Numbered from the stretch's first letter, positions 9,304-16,526 are shown. The stretch: DNA of 45,863 nt from Achromobacter insuavis (GCF_902859645.1 NZ_CADIJR010000050.1:1-45863), one strand, 5' to 3'. Translations and numbers: made by a program. Notes: generated from the sequence alone by a model not told the origin.

Positions 9304-9774
9304 ATGAACCTGGACAAGTTTGATTTGGCGATTCTGCGCGCCCTGCAAGAGAACGCCCGCGCCAGCCTCAACGACATCGGCGCGGCGGTCGGCCTGTCGT
9401 CCACGCCGTGCTGGAACCGGATCAAGCGCATGGAGGCCGCCGGCGTCATCCGCGGCTACACGGTCGACATCGACCCGGCCAGCCTGGGCTTCATGGACAC
9501 GGTCATCGTCCACGTGACCCTGGAAAGCCACAGCGAGGAAACGCTCTATGAGTTCGGGCGGGCGCTGGCGCAGATTCCGGAGGTGCTGGAAGCCTTCCTG
9601 GTGTCGGGCGACTACGACTATTACATCCGCATCGCCGTGCGCGACACCCGCGACTACGAGCGGCTGCTGCGCGAGCAGCTGTATCGCATCCCCGGCATCC
9701 GCCACAGCAAATCCTGCTTCGTATTGCGGCGCCTGAAGGAAACCATGCTGCCGCTGAACGGGCCGACGACCTGA
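9304..9774 (+). CDS. Lrp/AsnC-family transcriptional regulator
   Basis: This is a 156-residue regulator. The N-terminal winged helix (FDLAILRALQENARASLNDI, then GLSSTPCWNRIKRMEAAGVI) spans about residues 6-50 and is followed by an AsnC-type ligand-binding/oligomerisation domain, with GDYDYYIRIAV in the usual place. The ATG at 9304 has a GGAGG at 9288-9292. Divergent placement from the acetolactate synthase-type gene suggests amino-acid-responsive control of that gene, which is a common arrangement. Members form dimers to octamers and sense small amino acids; the effector here is unknown. Confidence 0.94.
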   Translation: MNLDKFDLAILRALQENARASLNDIGAAVGLSSTPCWNRIKRMEAAGVIRGYTVDIDPASLGFMDTVIVHVTLESHSEETLYEFGRALAQIPEVLEAFLVSGDYDYYIRIAVRDTRDYERLLREQLYRIPGIRHSKSCFVLRRLKETMLPLNGPTT

Positions 9775-9784
9775 ATCCTGGCGC

Positions 9785-10720
9785 TCAGCGCAGCACGCAG
9801 TCCACCGGCTGCGCCGGCTCGGGCAGCGGCCGCACGCCCAGCCCGTCCAGCAGGTCGATCTCGATCACCCGCGCCAGGGCCGACAGCGGCAGGTCGTTTT
9901 CCTCCAGGCCGAACGGGTCTTCCAGCTCGTCGCCCAGCGCGTCCAGCCCGAAGAAGGTATAGGCGATGATGGTGACCGCCACCGGCATCAGGTATTCCAG
10001 CGTGCCCACCAGCCCGAACGGCAGCAGCAGGCAGAACAGCTAGGCCGTGCGATGCAGCAGCAGCGAATAGGCGAACGGCGTCGGCGTGTACTTGATGCGC
10101 TCACAGGCCGCCTGGATCGCCGCGCATTGCGCCACCCGCTGCGTCAGCCCCTGGTACAGGATGTCGGTCAATTCGCCGCGCCGCAGACAGGCCGCCAGGT
10201 CGCGGTTGATCGCCATCAGCAGCGCGTCCGGCACGTTGCGGTTGCCGGCCAGCGTATCCAGTTCCTCGGGCTGCACCCAGGGCCGCACCGCTTCCAGCAT
10301 GTCCTGGTCGCGCAGCCGCGCCGCCAGCGCATAGCCGAAGCCGATGCAACGCCGCACCAGCCGCTCCTGCACCGGATTGGCGGTGCTGGCCGCCAGCAGC
10401 ACCGCGCTCTCGCGCGCCAGGCTGCGGGCCTGCACGATCAGGTCGCCCCATTGCTTGCGCGCTTCCCACCAGCGGTCATAGCAGACGTTGTTGCGAAACC
10501 CCATGAACACCGACAGCGCCAGCCCGAACAGCGAGAACGGCACCGCCGACAGGTGCGTGGGCGAGAACCATTGCCGGTGATACATCCAGACCACCACGCA
10601 CGACAGCACGGTGATCACCAGGATGCGGCTGAAGATGCGGGGAATGATGGAACCGCGCAAGACAAAGAACAGAGCCAGCGCGGAAGGACGCGGACGGACA
10701 ATCATGGTGCAGGTGAACAA
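9785..10720 (-). pseudogene. bestrophin-like (YneE/UPF0187) channel gene with in-frame amber stop
   Basis: A 312-codon frame matches the bacterial bestrophin-like family of membrane anion-channel proteins (SAVPFSLFGLALSVFMGFRN, then YDRWWEARKQW, near residues 59-90). A TAG at 10040-10042 interrupts it after 226 codons. The same frame continues without a shift for 84 more family-like codons (LFCLLLPFGLVGTLEYLMPV, ending at 9785). The interrupted position lies at the start of a membrane helix, just after LLLHRTA. A single base change from a Tyr codon (TAC or TAT) would explain it; Trp (TGG) is also possible. This is either recent gene decay, a sequencing error, or readthrough. The fragments end only 10 bp from the convergent Lrp gene. 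Confidence 0.82.
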
Positions 10721-10732
10721 AGAAACGAGGCG

Positions 10733-10779
10733 GCGCTCACTATACGCCTGTCATCGTGTCATGAGCGCGCCGATATAAT
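10733..10779 (+). promoter_or_regulatory. promoter region of the SET-domain gene
   Basis: A perfect TATAAT lies at 10774-10779, 33 bp before the SET gene ATG. The -35 is not convincing. Upstream is an inverted repeat GCGCTCA (10733-10739) / TGAGCGC (10762-10768) with a 22-bp spacer, located where an activator or repressor could act. The bestrophin-like gene reads away in the other direction. Confidence 0.5.
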
Positions 10780-10812
10780 TCTGTTTCGTCTCACCGCCAC
10801 ACTTGCCACTCA

Positions 10813-11334
10813 ATGACCACCGAAGACACCCCCATCAAGCCCTGGTACGTCGTGCGCCGCTCCAAGCTGCACGGCAACGGCGTCTTCGCCGCCCGCAAGA
10901 TCCCCGCGGGCACCCGCATCATCGAGTACGGCGGCGCCCGCATCAGCGCCAAGGAAGCCGACCGTCGCCACCCCACCAATCCCGACGATCCCTTCCACAC
11001 CTTCTTCTTCGCCCTCAGCTCCGGCCGCGTCATCGACGGCGGCGACCAGGGCAACGACGCCCGCTGGATCAACCACTCCTGCGAGCCCAACTGCGAAGCC
11101 CAGGAAGGCAAGCACGGCAAGCGCGTCTACATCGTCGCCCTGAACGACATCCCGCGCGGCACCGAACTCTCCTACGACTACGGCCTGGTCCTAGACGGCC
11201 GCATCACCAAGGCCCTGAAGGAAGGCTACAAGTGCCTCTGCGGCACCCCGCCGTGTCGCGGCACCATGCTGGCCCTGCCCGAAAAGAAGAAGAAAAAGAA
11301 ACCGGCCGAAGCGCAAACCGAAGCCGCGAAGTAA
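10813..11334 (+). CDS. SET-domain protein-lysine methyltransferase with post-SET zinc motif
   Basis: This 173-residue protein is almost entirely a SET domain, the S-adenosylmethionine-dependent lysine methyltransferase fold common in eukaryotes. It has GNGVFAARKIPAG (21-33), the cofactor/active-site motif RWINHSCEPNC (84-94) and the catalytic ELSYDYG (118-124). The post-SET segment CLCGTPPCRG (141-150) supplies three cysteines that, with Cys94, can form the zinc site usual in eukaryotic enzymes. The protein ends in a run of six or more lysines and an Ala/Glu-rich tail. No signal peptide or secretion signal is visible. The target, whether a host histone, a bacterial nucleoid protein or another protein, is unknown. 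Confidence 0.93.
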   Translation: MTTEDTPIKPWYVVRRSKLHGNGVFAARKIPAGTRIIEYGGARISAKEADRRHPTNPDDPFHTFFFALSSGRVIDGGDQGNDARWINHSCEPNCEAQEGKHGKRVYIVALNDIPRGTELSYDYGLVLDGRITKALKEGYKCLCGTPPCRGTMLALPEKKKKKKPAEAQTEAAK

Positions 11335-11557
11335 GCAAGCGGCGAGGGCACCCACAGCGCAGCCCCAACAGCTGCGCTCGCCCGACACCCGGCATCCAGC
11401 CCGGCACCGCCCCGACGCAAGCCCCTCAAACGCCAAAGAAGGCCGCCCGCGCGGCCGCCTTTGGCGACCCCGCAAGACCCTCCCCCCAGCCCCATCCTGG
11501 GCCAAAACGCCAAGCAAACCGCTTTCCCCCAGCGCCCGTGAAGGTACAGCTGACCGA
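11335..11557. other. non-coding stretch after the SET gene, with a hairpin
   Basis: No credible gene lies here; open frames in it have no family-like sequence. A hairpin at 11431-11466 pairs CGCCAAA with TTTGGCG and has inner G+C pairs (GGC/GCC), but no T tract follows. It may be the SET gene's transcript end. From about 11512 the sequence is recognisably similar to the flank of the second structured repeat near 42 kb (shared CGCTTTCCCC and CAGCGCCC blocks). Confidence 0.5.
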
Positions 11558-11717
11558 GCCGGGGGTGGCGGGGCTTGGGGGGAGCGGGGCGTGTAGATGC
11601 GCCCAACGGAAACCGAAGGGAGCCGAAGGCGGACGAGGTTGAGGCAGGGGCAGTCCGGAGCGAACGCTCCGGACCGCAATCGTAGCCCCGCTCCCCCCAA
11701 GCCCCGCCACCCCCGGC
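11558..11717 (+). repeat. structured repeat, copy 1 (long-arm hairpin with conserved 94-nt core)
   Basis: Two perfectly complementary arms (11558-11590 and 11685-11717, 33 bp) enclose a 94-nt core (11591-11684). The core contains its own perfect 10-bp hairpin, GTCCGGAGCG / CGCTCCGGAC, with a 2-nt loop. A second copy lies at 41879-42036 in the opposite orientation. The cores have equal length and differ at 7 of 94 positions. The arms differ at about 13 of 32 aligned positions, yet remain fully paired within each copy. A short conserved flank follows the right arm (GTCTCAAGAACCCCAC here, GTCTAAAGAACCCCAC in copy 2). It lies in an intergenic gap upstream of the FMN riboswitch. Function unknown. 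Confidence 0.9.
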
Positions 11718-11794
11718 GTCTCAAGAACCCCACCCCCACACCCCCAAAACCCCACCCCGAATAAGCATATTCCGCCCCATTCCCAAGACAAGCG

Positions 11795-11800
11795 TAAAAT
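11795..11800 (+). promoter_or_regulatory. candidate -10 element (TAAAAT) for ribB
   Basis: TAAAAT lies 36 bp before the riboswitch P1 stem, in a locally A+T-richer segment after the repeat. No good -35 was found at the usual spacing. Its placement would start transcription just before the aptamer. Confidence 0.35.
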
Positions 11801-11835
11801 CCCCGATGTCGTTAACACGACAAACAAGCAGTACG

Positions 11836-11983
11836 TCTTCAGGGCGGGGCGAAATTCCCCACCGGCGGTATGCCAAGCAACTTGGCGAGCCCGCGAGCGC
11901 CCGGCGTCCTTCACGGAGGACACCGGGGTCAGCAGATCTGGTGAGATGCCAGAGCCGACGGTCACAGTCCGGATGAGAGAAGA
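11836..11983 (+). ncRNA. FMN riboswitch (RFN element)
   Basis: The classical RFN aptamer lies directly upstream of a riboflavin gene. P1 is TCTTC (11836-11840) pairing with GAAGA (11979-11983). Conserved blocks AGGGCGGGGCGAAATTCCCC and ACCGGCGGTA follow at the 5' side, and GAGCCGACGGTCACAGTCC and GGATGAGAGA at the 3' side. The variable arm between them is extended (about 11885-11930, including GTCCTTCACGGAGGAC). FMN binding normally shuts off the downstream gene, here ribB. Confidence 0.97.
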
Positions 11984-12003
11984 TGTGCCGTCACAAGACC
12001 CCC

Positions 12004-12049
12004 CTGTCCGGGCCCAAGCGCCTGGACAGCCGGTTCGCGTTCGGCTGTC
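12004..12049 (+). promoter_or_regulatory. riboswitch expression platform: two mutually exclusive hairpins
   Basis: Hairpin A pairs CTGTCCGGG (12004-12012) with CCTGGACAG (12021-12029), with one G-U pair. Hairpin B pairs GACAGCCG (12025-12032) with CGGCTGTC (12042-12049) perfectly. They share GACAG, so only one can form at a time. Neither is followed at once by a T tract, so a switch acting on translation or Rho access seems likelier than a simple intrinsic terminator. Confidence 0.55.
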
Positions 12050-12058
12050 GATGAGCCC

Positions 12059-12098
12059 TGAAACGTTTTTCGCCCCCTTTTTTCGCGAGAGCGTTTCA
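12059..12098 (+). promoter_or_regulatory. hairpin bracketing the ribB ribosome-binding site
   Basis: TGAAACG (12059-12065) is perfectly complementary to CGTTTCA (12092-12098), which ends at the base before the ribB ATG (12099). The presumed Shine-Dalgarno GAGAG (12087-12091) lies in the loop next to the right arm. Formation would hinder ribosome loading. The loop also has two T runs. Regulatory role inferred. Confidence 0.4.
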
Positions 12099-12815
12099 AT
12101 GTCCAACGTTACCCTTACCCCGCAGTCCCTCCCCAGCCTGGCCGCCCAGCCCTTCGCCGCGCGCCTGCAACGCGCCCTGCATCACCTGCGCCTGGGCCGC
12201 CCCGTCATCCTCATGGATGACTTCGACCGTGAAAACGAAGCCGACCTCATCGTCGCCGCCGACAAGCTGACCGTGCCCGTCATGGCCCAGCTGATCCGCG
12301 ACGGCAGCGGCATCGTCTGCCTGTGCCTGCCCGGCGAAGCCCTCGACCGTCTCGACCTGGCCCCCATGGTCCAGCGCAACCAGAGCCGCTTCGCCACCGC
12401 CTTCACCGTCTCGATCGAGGCGCGCGAAGGCGTCAGCACCGGCGTGTCGGCCGTGGACCGCGTCACCACCATCCGCGCCGCCATCTCGCCCACCGCCCAG
12501 GCCGACGACATCGTCAGCCCCGGCCACGTCTTCCCGCTGCGGGCCCAGGCCGGCGGCGTGCTGACCCGCCGCGGCCACACCGAAGGCTCGGTCGACCTGG
12601 CCACGCTGGCCGGCCTGCGTCCCGCCGGCGTGCTGTGCGAACTGATGAACGCCGACGGCACCATGATGCGTGGCGCCGCGCTCGAGCGCTACGCCGCCCA
12701 GCACGGCCTGGTCGCCCTGACCATCGCCGAACTGGCCGACCACCTGCAGCAGCTGCGCGACGGCCAGGCCCAGCCGGTCGACGACGATGTGCTGGAAATG
12801 GCCGCCACCGTCTGA
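12099..12815 (+). CDS. ribB: 3,4-dihydroxy-2-butanone-4-phosphate synthase
   Basis: This 238-residue enzyme converts ribulose 5-phosphate to dihydroxybutanone phosphate plus formate, a branch precursor of riboflavin. The acidic metal/substrate cluster [10 protein letters not shown] is at residues 40-49, [10 protein letters not shown] (His143) follows, and [17 protein letters not shown] (His160, Glu162) matches the active site. The length corresponds to the stand-alone RibB, without a fused RibA/GTP cyclohydrolase II domain. The frame is open from 11946 through the riboswitch, but the ATG at 12099 gives the proper N-terminus and has GAGAG upstream. Expression is governed by the FMN riboswitch. 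A terminator follows and the next gene is convergent. Confidence 0.96.
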   Translation: MSNVTLTPQSLPSLAAQPFAARLQRALHHLRLGRPVILMDDFDRENEADLIVAADKLTVPVMAQLIRDGSGIVCLCLPGEALDRLDLAPMVQRNQSRFATAFTVSIEAREGVSTGVSAVDRVTTIRAAISPTAQADDIVSPGHVFPLRAQAGGVLTRRGHTEGSVDLATLAGLRPAGVLCELMNADGTMMRGAALERYAAQHGLVALTIAELADHLQQLRDGQAQPVDDDVLEMAATV

Positions 12816-12822
12816 ACGTAAA

Positions 12823-12848
12823 AAGGCGCCCGCGTCAGCGGGCGCCTT
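12823..12848. terminator. bidirectional terminator between ribB and MFS gene
   Basis: A perfect 11-bp stem AAGGCGCCCGC / GCGGGCGCCTT encloses the loop GTCA. On the minus strand a run of five T residues follows, so the signal is strong for the MFS gene and adequate for ribB. Confidence 0.85.
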
Positions 12849-12907
12849 GATCGTCAATCGATACGCCAGCCCTGGGCCGCAGCCCGGGCCGGCGCAATGC
12901 CGCGGCC

Positions 12908-14119
12908 TTACGCGGCCGCCGCCCGGCCCCGCAGCGCCATCGCCACGAACACCGCGCCCAGCGCGCACGCGCCGCCCAAGGCATAGACCGCGCCGTAGCC
13001 CTGCATGCCGGCCAACCAGCCGGCCGCGGGGCTGGCGATGCCCAGCGCCACGTCCAGAAACGCCACATACGCCCCCATGGCCGCGCCGCGGCTGGCCGGC
13101 GGCACGCGCCGCACCGCCTCCACGCCGAAGGCCGGGAACGCCAGCGAATAGCCCGCGCCGCTCAACAGCGCGCCGGCAAACGCCCACGCCGGCGTCGGGC
13201 CCATCCAGATCAGCCATTGGCCGGCCGCCTCGATCAGCACGCACACCAGCGCCACGCGCGCGCCGCCCAGCTTGTCGGGCAGCCCGGCGAAGAACAGCCG
13301 CGCCACGATGAAGCCGACGCCGAACAGGCTGAACATCCACGCCGCGCCGTCCCAGCCGCGCTGGGCGAACAACAAGGTGATGAAGGCGGTGATGACGCCA
13401 AAGCCGACGCTGGTCAGCGCCAGGCCCAGGCCCGGCAGCATCACCAGGCCCAGCACGCGATAGAAGGGCGTGCGCACGCCGCCTGCCGGCGGCACGCCGC
13501 GCTGCGGCAGCACCAGCGCCAACGCCAGCACGGGGATGAAGACCGTGGCCCAGGCGATGCCGGCGAAACCGGTCGCACCGTACAGCTGCATGCCGGCGGG
13601 CGCGCCCAGCCCGAAGGCGGCGTAGATCGCCACGCCGATCCAGGCCATCACGCGGCCCGCGTTCTGCGGCCCGACGCGGCCCACACCCCAGCTGAGCGCG
13701 CCGGTGACGATCAGGCTTTCGGCGCAGCCCATGAGGGCGCGGCCGGCCATCAGCGCGGCCAGCGCCGCGCGCGGCTGCAGCTGTGCGAGGTCGTCGGCCA
13801 GCAGGTAGAGCAGGCCGGCCACCGAGCCCAGCAGGAAGCCGGTGACCACGGCGCGCTTGGCGCCGCGGCGATCGGCCAGCGCGCCCGACCAGGCGCGTGA
13901 CAGCAGCGCCGCCGCGAACTGCAGGCCGGCGACGATGCCCACCACCAGCGCGCCCTGCGCCAGCACGCCGTCGACGTACAGCGGCAGCACCGGCATGGGC
14001 AGGCCGACCATGAAGAAGCCGACGAAGACCGCCAGCGCCAGGGGCAATATCTGCATGAAGACGGGACGCGCGGTCCCGCCGGCCGCGGGCAGCACCGCGG
14101 CCGTCGATGCATTCGACAT
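12908..14119 (-). CDS. MFS transporter (YfcJ/YhhS-like efflux type)
   Basis: This 403-residue major facilitator protein has about twelve hydrophobic helices. The first begins around residue 21 (MQILPLALAVFVGFFMVGLP). The loop 2-3 signature appears as SGALADRRGAKRAVV. The sequence resembles the arabinose/drug efflux group. The frame is open to 14305, but the ATG at 14119 (MSNASTAAV) has AAGGAATCC just upstream and gives a normal length. It is divergent from a TetR-family gene, the usual arrangement of an exporter with its repressor. Substrate unknown. Confidence 0.88.
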   Translation of the reverse strand: MSNASTAAVLPAAGGTARPVFMQILPLALAVFVGFFMVGLPMPVLPLYVDGVLAQGALVVGIVAGLQFAAALLSRAWSGALADRRGAKRAVVTGFLLGSVAGLLYLLADDLAQLQPRAALAALMAGRALMGCAESLIVTGALSWGVGRVGPQNAGRVMAWIGVAIYAAFGLGAPAGMQLYGATGFAGIAWATVFIPVLALALVLPQRGVPPAGGVRTPFYRVLGLVMLPGLGLALTSVGFGVITAFITLLFAQRGWDGAAWMFSLFGVGFIVARLFFAGLPDKLGGARVALVCVLIEAAGQWLIWMGPTPAWAFAGALLSGAGYSLAFPAFGVEAVRRVPPASRGAAMGAYVAFLDVALGIASPAAGWLAGMQGYGAVYALGGACALGAVFVAMALRGRAAAA

Positions 14120-14188
14120 GAGGATTCCTTGAAAGGGGAGAAACGGCACCGTGTGGCCGGCTCGCCGTAATCGACGATGGCATAATCG

Positions 14189-14242
14189 GCCGGTGCTCGA
14201 CGCGATTCCAGTTGCGTATCGAAATTTTATGAGCCGGTGCTC
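14189..14242. promoter_or_regulatory. direct repeats in the MFS/TetR divergent region (candidate operator)
   Basis: GCCGGTGCTC occurs at 14189-14198 and 14233-14242. The second copy is part of GAGC-CGGT-GCTC, a small dyad. The 152-bp divergent gap is comparatively A+T-rich near 14221-14230. TetR-type repressors usually bind dyads in such gaps, so these are candidate sites only. Confidence 0.35.
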
Positions 14243-14271
14243 AGGTTTGAAACTCGCTTTCCCCGAACTCC

Positions 14272-14943
14272 ATGACATCCATCCCGCAGCCCCGTAAATC
14301 GCCACGCCAGCAACGTTCGCAACAGACCGTGGACACCATCTTGCAGGCGACAGCTCGCGTTCTGGCCGAGCACGGCTACGCCGGCACCAACACCAACCGG
14401 ATCGCCGAGACCGCCGGTGTCAGCGTCGGTTCGCTGTATCAGTACTTCCCCAACAAGAACGCGCTGATCGCCGCGCTGCACGACCGCCACGACCAGCAGA
14501 TGCTGGCGCTGATCGACGAGGTGCTGGACGGCAATCCCGCGGCCACGCTGCGCGAGCGGGTCGCGGCCATCGTGGCCGCGTCGATGCACGCGCACCTGCT
14601 GGAGCCGGCGCTGCACCGCGTGCTGGAACGCGAATTCCCGCTGTTCGACCAGCCGCGCGAACACAGCCGCGCCGACCAGGACATCCACCGGCGCATGCGC
14701 CACCTGCTGGAACTGCATCGCGACGAGATCGCGCAGCAGGACCGCGAACTGGCGACCTACGTGGTGCTGCGCATCATGGAATCGCTGGTGCACGCGGCGG
14801 CGCTGGAGCCGCCGATCGGCTTCAACCCGCAGCAGCTGGAGCGGGCGGTGGTGGATGCGGTGATGGGATACCTGGGCATGCCGCCCCTTGCCGCCAAGGC
14901 CCGGCCGGCCCGCGCGGCGGTCCGCAAGGCCGGCGCGGCCTGA
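14272..14943 (+). CDS. TetR-family transcriptional regulator
   Basis: This 223-residue repressor has the N-terminal helix-turn-helix within about residues 18-62 (ILQATARVLAEHGYAGTNTN followed by AGVSVGSLYQYFPNK). The C-terminal ligand-binding domain (about 80-205) is of the broad AcrR-like type. The last 20 or so residues are Ala/Arg/Lys-rich. It is divergent from the MFS exporter, which it most likely controls. Confidence 0.93.
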   Translation: MTSIPQPRKSPRQQRSQQTVDTILQATARVLAEHGYAGTNTNRIAETAGVSVGSLYQYFPNKNALIAALHDRHDQQMLALIDEVLDGNPAATLRERVAAIVAASMHAHLLEPALHRVLEREFPLFDQPREHSRADQDIHRRMRHLLELHRDEIAQQDRELATYVVLRIMESLVHAAALEPPIGFNPQQLERAVVDAVMGYLGMPPLAAKARPARAAVRKAGAA

Positions 14944-14985
14944 CACGAGATGACGGGCTCGCGCTGACGGCGCGGTATCGGCGCG

Positions 14986-15483
14986 CTAGCCGCGCGCCAT
15001 GCGCGCCAGGCAGTCGGCGGCGTCGCCCACCACGATGCGGGCGCTGCACGCCAGCATCAGGTTCAGATTCAGGCCGAAGTCCTCGACGGTGTAGCCCTGC
15101 GCGTCCACCGCGCGCTGCGGGTCGTCGGCGGCCACGCCGACGGCGACCTGCTGGCGCACGCTGCCGGCCTGCGCCGTATAGCCCCACACCGGCTTGCCCA
15201 GGGCGATCGCATAGCCGACCTCGAAGGCCGTGCCGGAATCGGGCTCGGCGCCGCGGAACGTGTTGAGATTGGCCATCACCAGGTCGGCGCGCTGAATCAT
15301 CGCCACGTTGGCCTGGTAGATCCATTGCGCCAGCGCGGCGCCGGACAGGCCGGCGGGCGCCACGTTGTCCAGCGGATACAGCCCCTCGAAACCGTGCGCG
15401 GCGGCCAGCGCCTTGAGCCGCGCGCCGTGCGCCACCGCGTCGGGCAGGAACACGTCGAAACCGGCCAGGTAGACGCGGCGCAT
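14986..15483 (-). CDS. nucleoside 2-deoxyribosyltransferase family protein
   Basis: This 165-residue protein has the fold and motifs of deoxyribosyltransferases/N-glycosidases, which transfer or hydrolyse the deoxyribose of nucleosides. YLAGFDVF is near the start, and NLNTFRGAEPDSGTAFEVGYA places the likely nucleophile at Glu88. It is the last gene of a three-gene minus-strand operon (SnoaL-like protein, flavin reductase, this gene) with 6 bp to its neighbour. The true substrate (deoxynucleosides, damaged nucleotides or another N-glycoside) cannot be decided. Confidence 0.85.
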   Translation of the reverse strand: MRRVYLAGFDVFLPDAVAHGARLKALAAAHGFEGLYPLDNVAPAGLSGAALAQWIYQANVAMIQRADLVMANLNTFRGAEPDSGTAFEVGYAIALGKPVWGYTAQAGSVRQQVAVGVAADDPQRAVDAQGYTVEDFGLNLNLMLACSARIVVGDAADCLARMARG

Positions 15484-15489
15484 GGCGCG

Positions 15490-16059
15490 TTACTCCGGAT
15501 CGGAAACCGAGAAGGCTTCGCCGGTGGCGAAGAAAGACCCGCCCGCGACGTAGTGCACCGAGCGGCGCGCGTCGTCATCGAAGTGCCAGCGGTTGCCGGA
15601 GAACACATCGGGCGCGGACCAGGCCGCCACCACCTCGCCGATGAACAGGTCGTAGGCCTGCTGGTTGTGCGGCTCGGGCACGACCTTGCATTCGAGCCAG
15701 CCGAGGCAGCCCTCGACCAGCGGCGCGCCGATCTTGCTGGCGGGGAAAGTGGCCAGGCCGCTGGCCTGGAACTTGTCTTCCTCGCGCCCCGAGTGCGAGC
15801 CGACCTGCAGGGTGGCCTGGGCCTGCGCGCGCGACGGGATGCACAGCGCGAATTCGCCAGAGGCCTCGATCAGCGCGCGGGTGTAGGTGTTCTTGTCCAC
15901 CACCACCAGCATCTTGGGCGGGCTGAAATCCAGCGGCATGGCCCAGGCCGCGGCCATGACGTTGCGCTCGCCGCCGTGGGCGCTGGTGACCAGCACCGTG
16001 GGGCCGTGGTTCAGCAGCAGATAGGCGCGGGACAGCTCGACGGGTTCGATAGCGGACAT
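15490..16059 (-). CDS. flavin reductase-like / FMN-binding split-barrel protein
   Basis: The 189-residue product matches the flavin reductase-like domain (HGPTVLVTSAHGGERNVMAA and then WAMPLDFSPPKMLVVV), which binds FMN and in many members supplies reduced flavin to a partner oxygenase. The characteristic KFQASGL and IGAPLVEGCLGWLECKV segments are present. No partner oxygenase is adjacent. The gene sits in the middle of a short minus-strand operon, 11 bp after the SnoaL-like gene. Confidence 0.88.
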   Translation of the reverse strand: MSAIEPVELSRAYLLLNHGPTVLVTSAHGGERNVMAAAWAMPLDFSPPKMLVVVDKNTYTRALIEASGEFALCIPSRAQAQATLQVGSHSGREEDKFQASGLATFPASKIGAPLVEGCLGWLECKVVPEPHNQQAYDLFIGEVVAAWSAPDVFSGNRWHFDDDARRSVHYVAGGSFFATGEAFSVSDPE

Positions 16060-16070
16060 GGGCAGCCTGT

Positions 16071-16526
16071 TCAGAACATGCCGTTCTTGTTGGCGGGGTT
16101 TTCAGGAATTTCCTGGCTCACGTCCCAGTGTTCGACGATCTTGCCGTTCTCGACGCGGAAGATGTCGACCACGGCCTGGCCGCGGTCTTCGGGCGATTCG
16201 CGCCACAGGTTGTGGATCACCACCAGGTCGCCCTCGGCGATGACACGCTTGATGTCGACGCTGGCCTGCGGATGCTGCTCGAAATAATGGGGGAAGAAAT
16301 CCACCATCGGCTCGACGCCGTCGCGCATGTAGGGGTTGTGCTGGGTGTAGTTGTTCTTGGCGACATACAGGCGCACCGCCTCGTCGATCTCGCGGTCCTG
16401 GAACATCATGCGGAAGAACGCCACCACGATGTCCTTGTTCGACTGCGGCGCGGCGGCCTGGACCGGGGCCAGACAGCTGGCGGCCAGCAGCAAACACAGG
16501 GCCAACGATTTCAACTTCATGCTCAT
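16071..16526 (-). CDS. exported SnoaL-like (NTF2-fold) protein
   Basis: This is a 151-residue protein with a cleavable signal peptide (MKLKSLALCLLLAASCLAPV then QAAA) and a SnoaL-type alpha+beta barrel. The pattern YVAKNNYTQHNPYMRDGVEP followed later by VIHNLWRESPEDRGQAVVDI is typical of the family. Homologues include polyketide cyclases, but most exported single-domain members have no known reaction. Start codons at 16526 and 16520 are both possible. It is the first gene of the operon that continues with the flavin reductase and deoxyribosyltransferase-like genes. Confidence 0.85.
   Translation of the reverse strand: MSMKLKSLALCLLLAASCLAPVQAAAPQSNKDIVVAFFRMMFQDREIDEAVRLYVAKNNYTQHNPYMRDGVEPMVDFFPHYFEQHPQASVDIKRVIAEGDLVVIHNLWRESPEDRGQAVVDIFRVENGKIVEHWDVSQEIPENPANKNGMF

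Noticed and set aside
10803-11642. A 279-codon plus-strand frame through the SET gene and into the repeat
   Set aside because: It is out of frame with the recognised SET domain and continues into the structured repeat with Pro/Arg-rich sequence; no ribosome-binding site.
11558-11717. Structured repeat as a MITE or insertion-sequence remnant
   Set aside because: Terminal inverted repeats of mobile elements are conserved between copies, whereas here the arms diverge and the centre is conserved. No target duplication or transposase fragment was seen.
12096-14183. A 695-codon minus-strand frame across ribB and the MFS gene
   Set aside because: It runs antisense to ribB and in a shifted frame through the MFS gene, and its composition is typical of shadow frames (Arg/Gly/Ala-rich).
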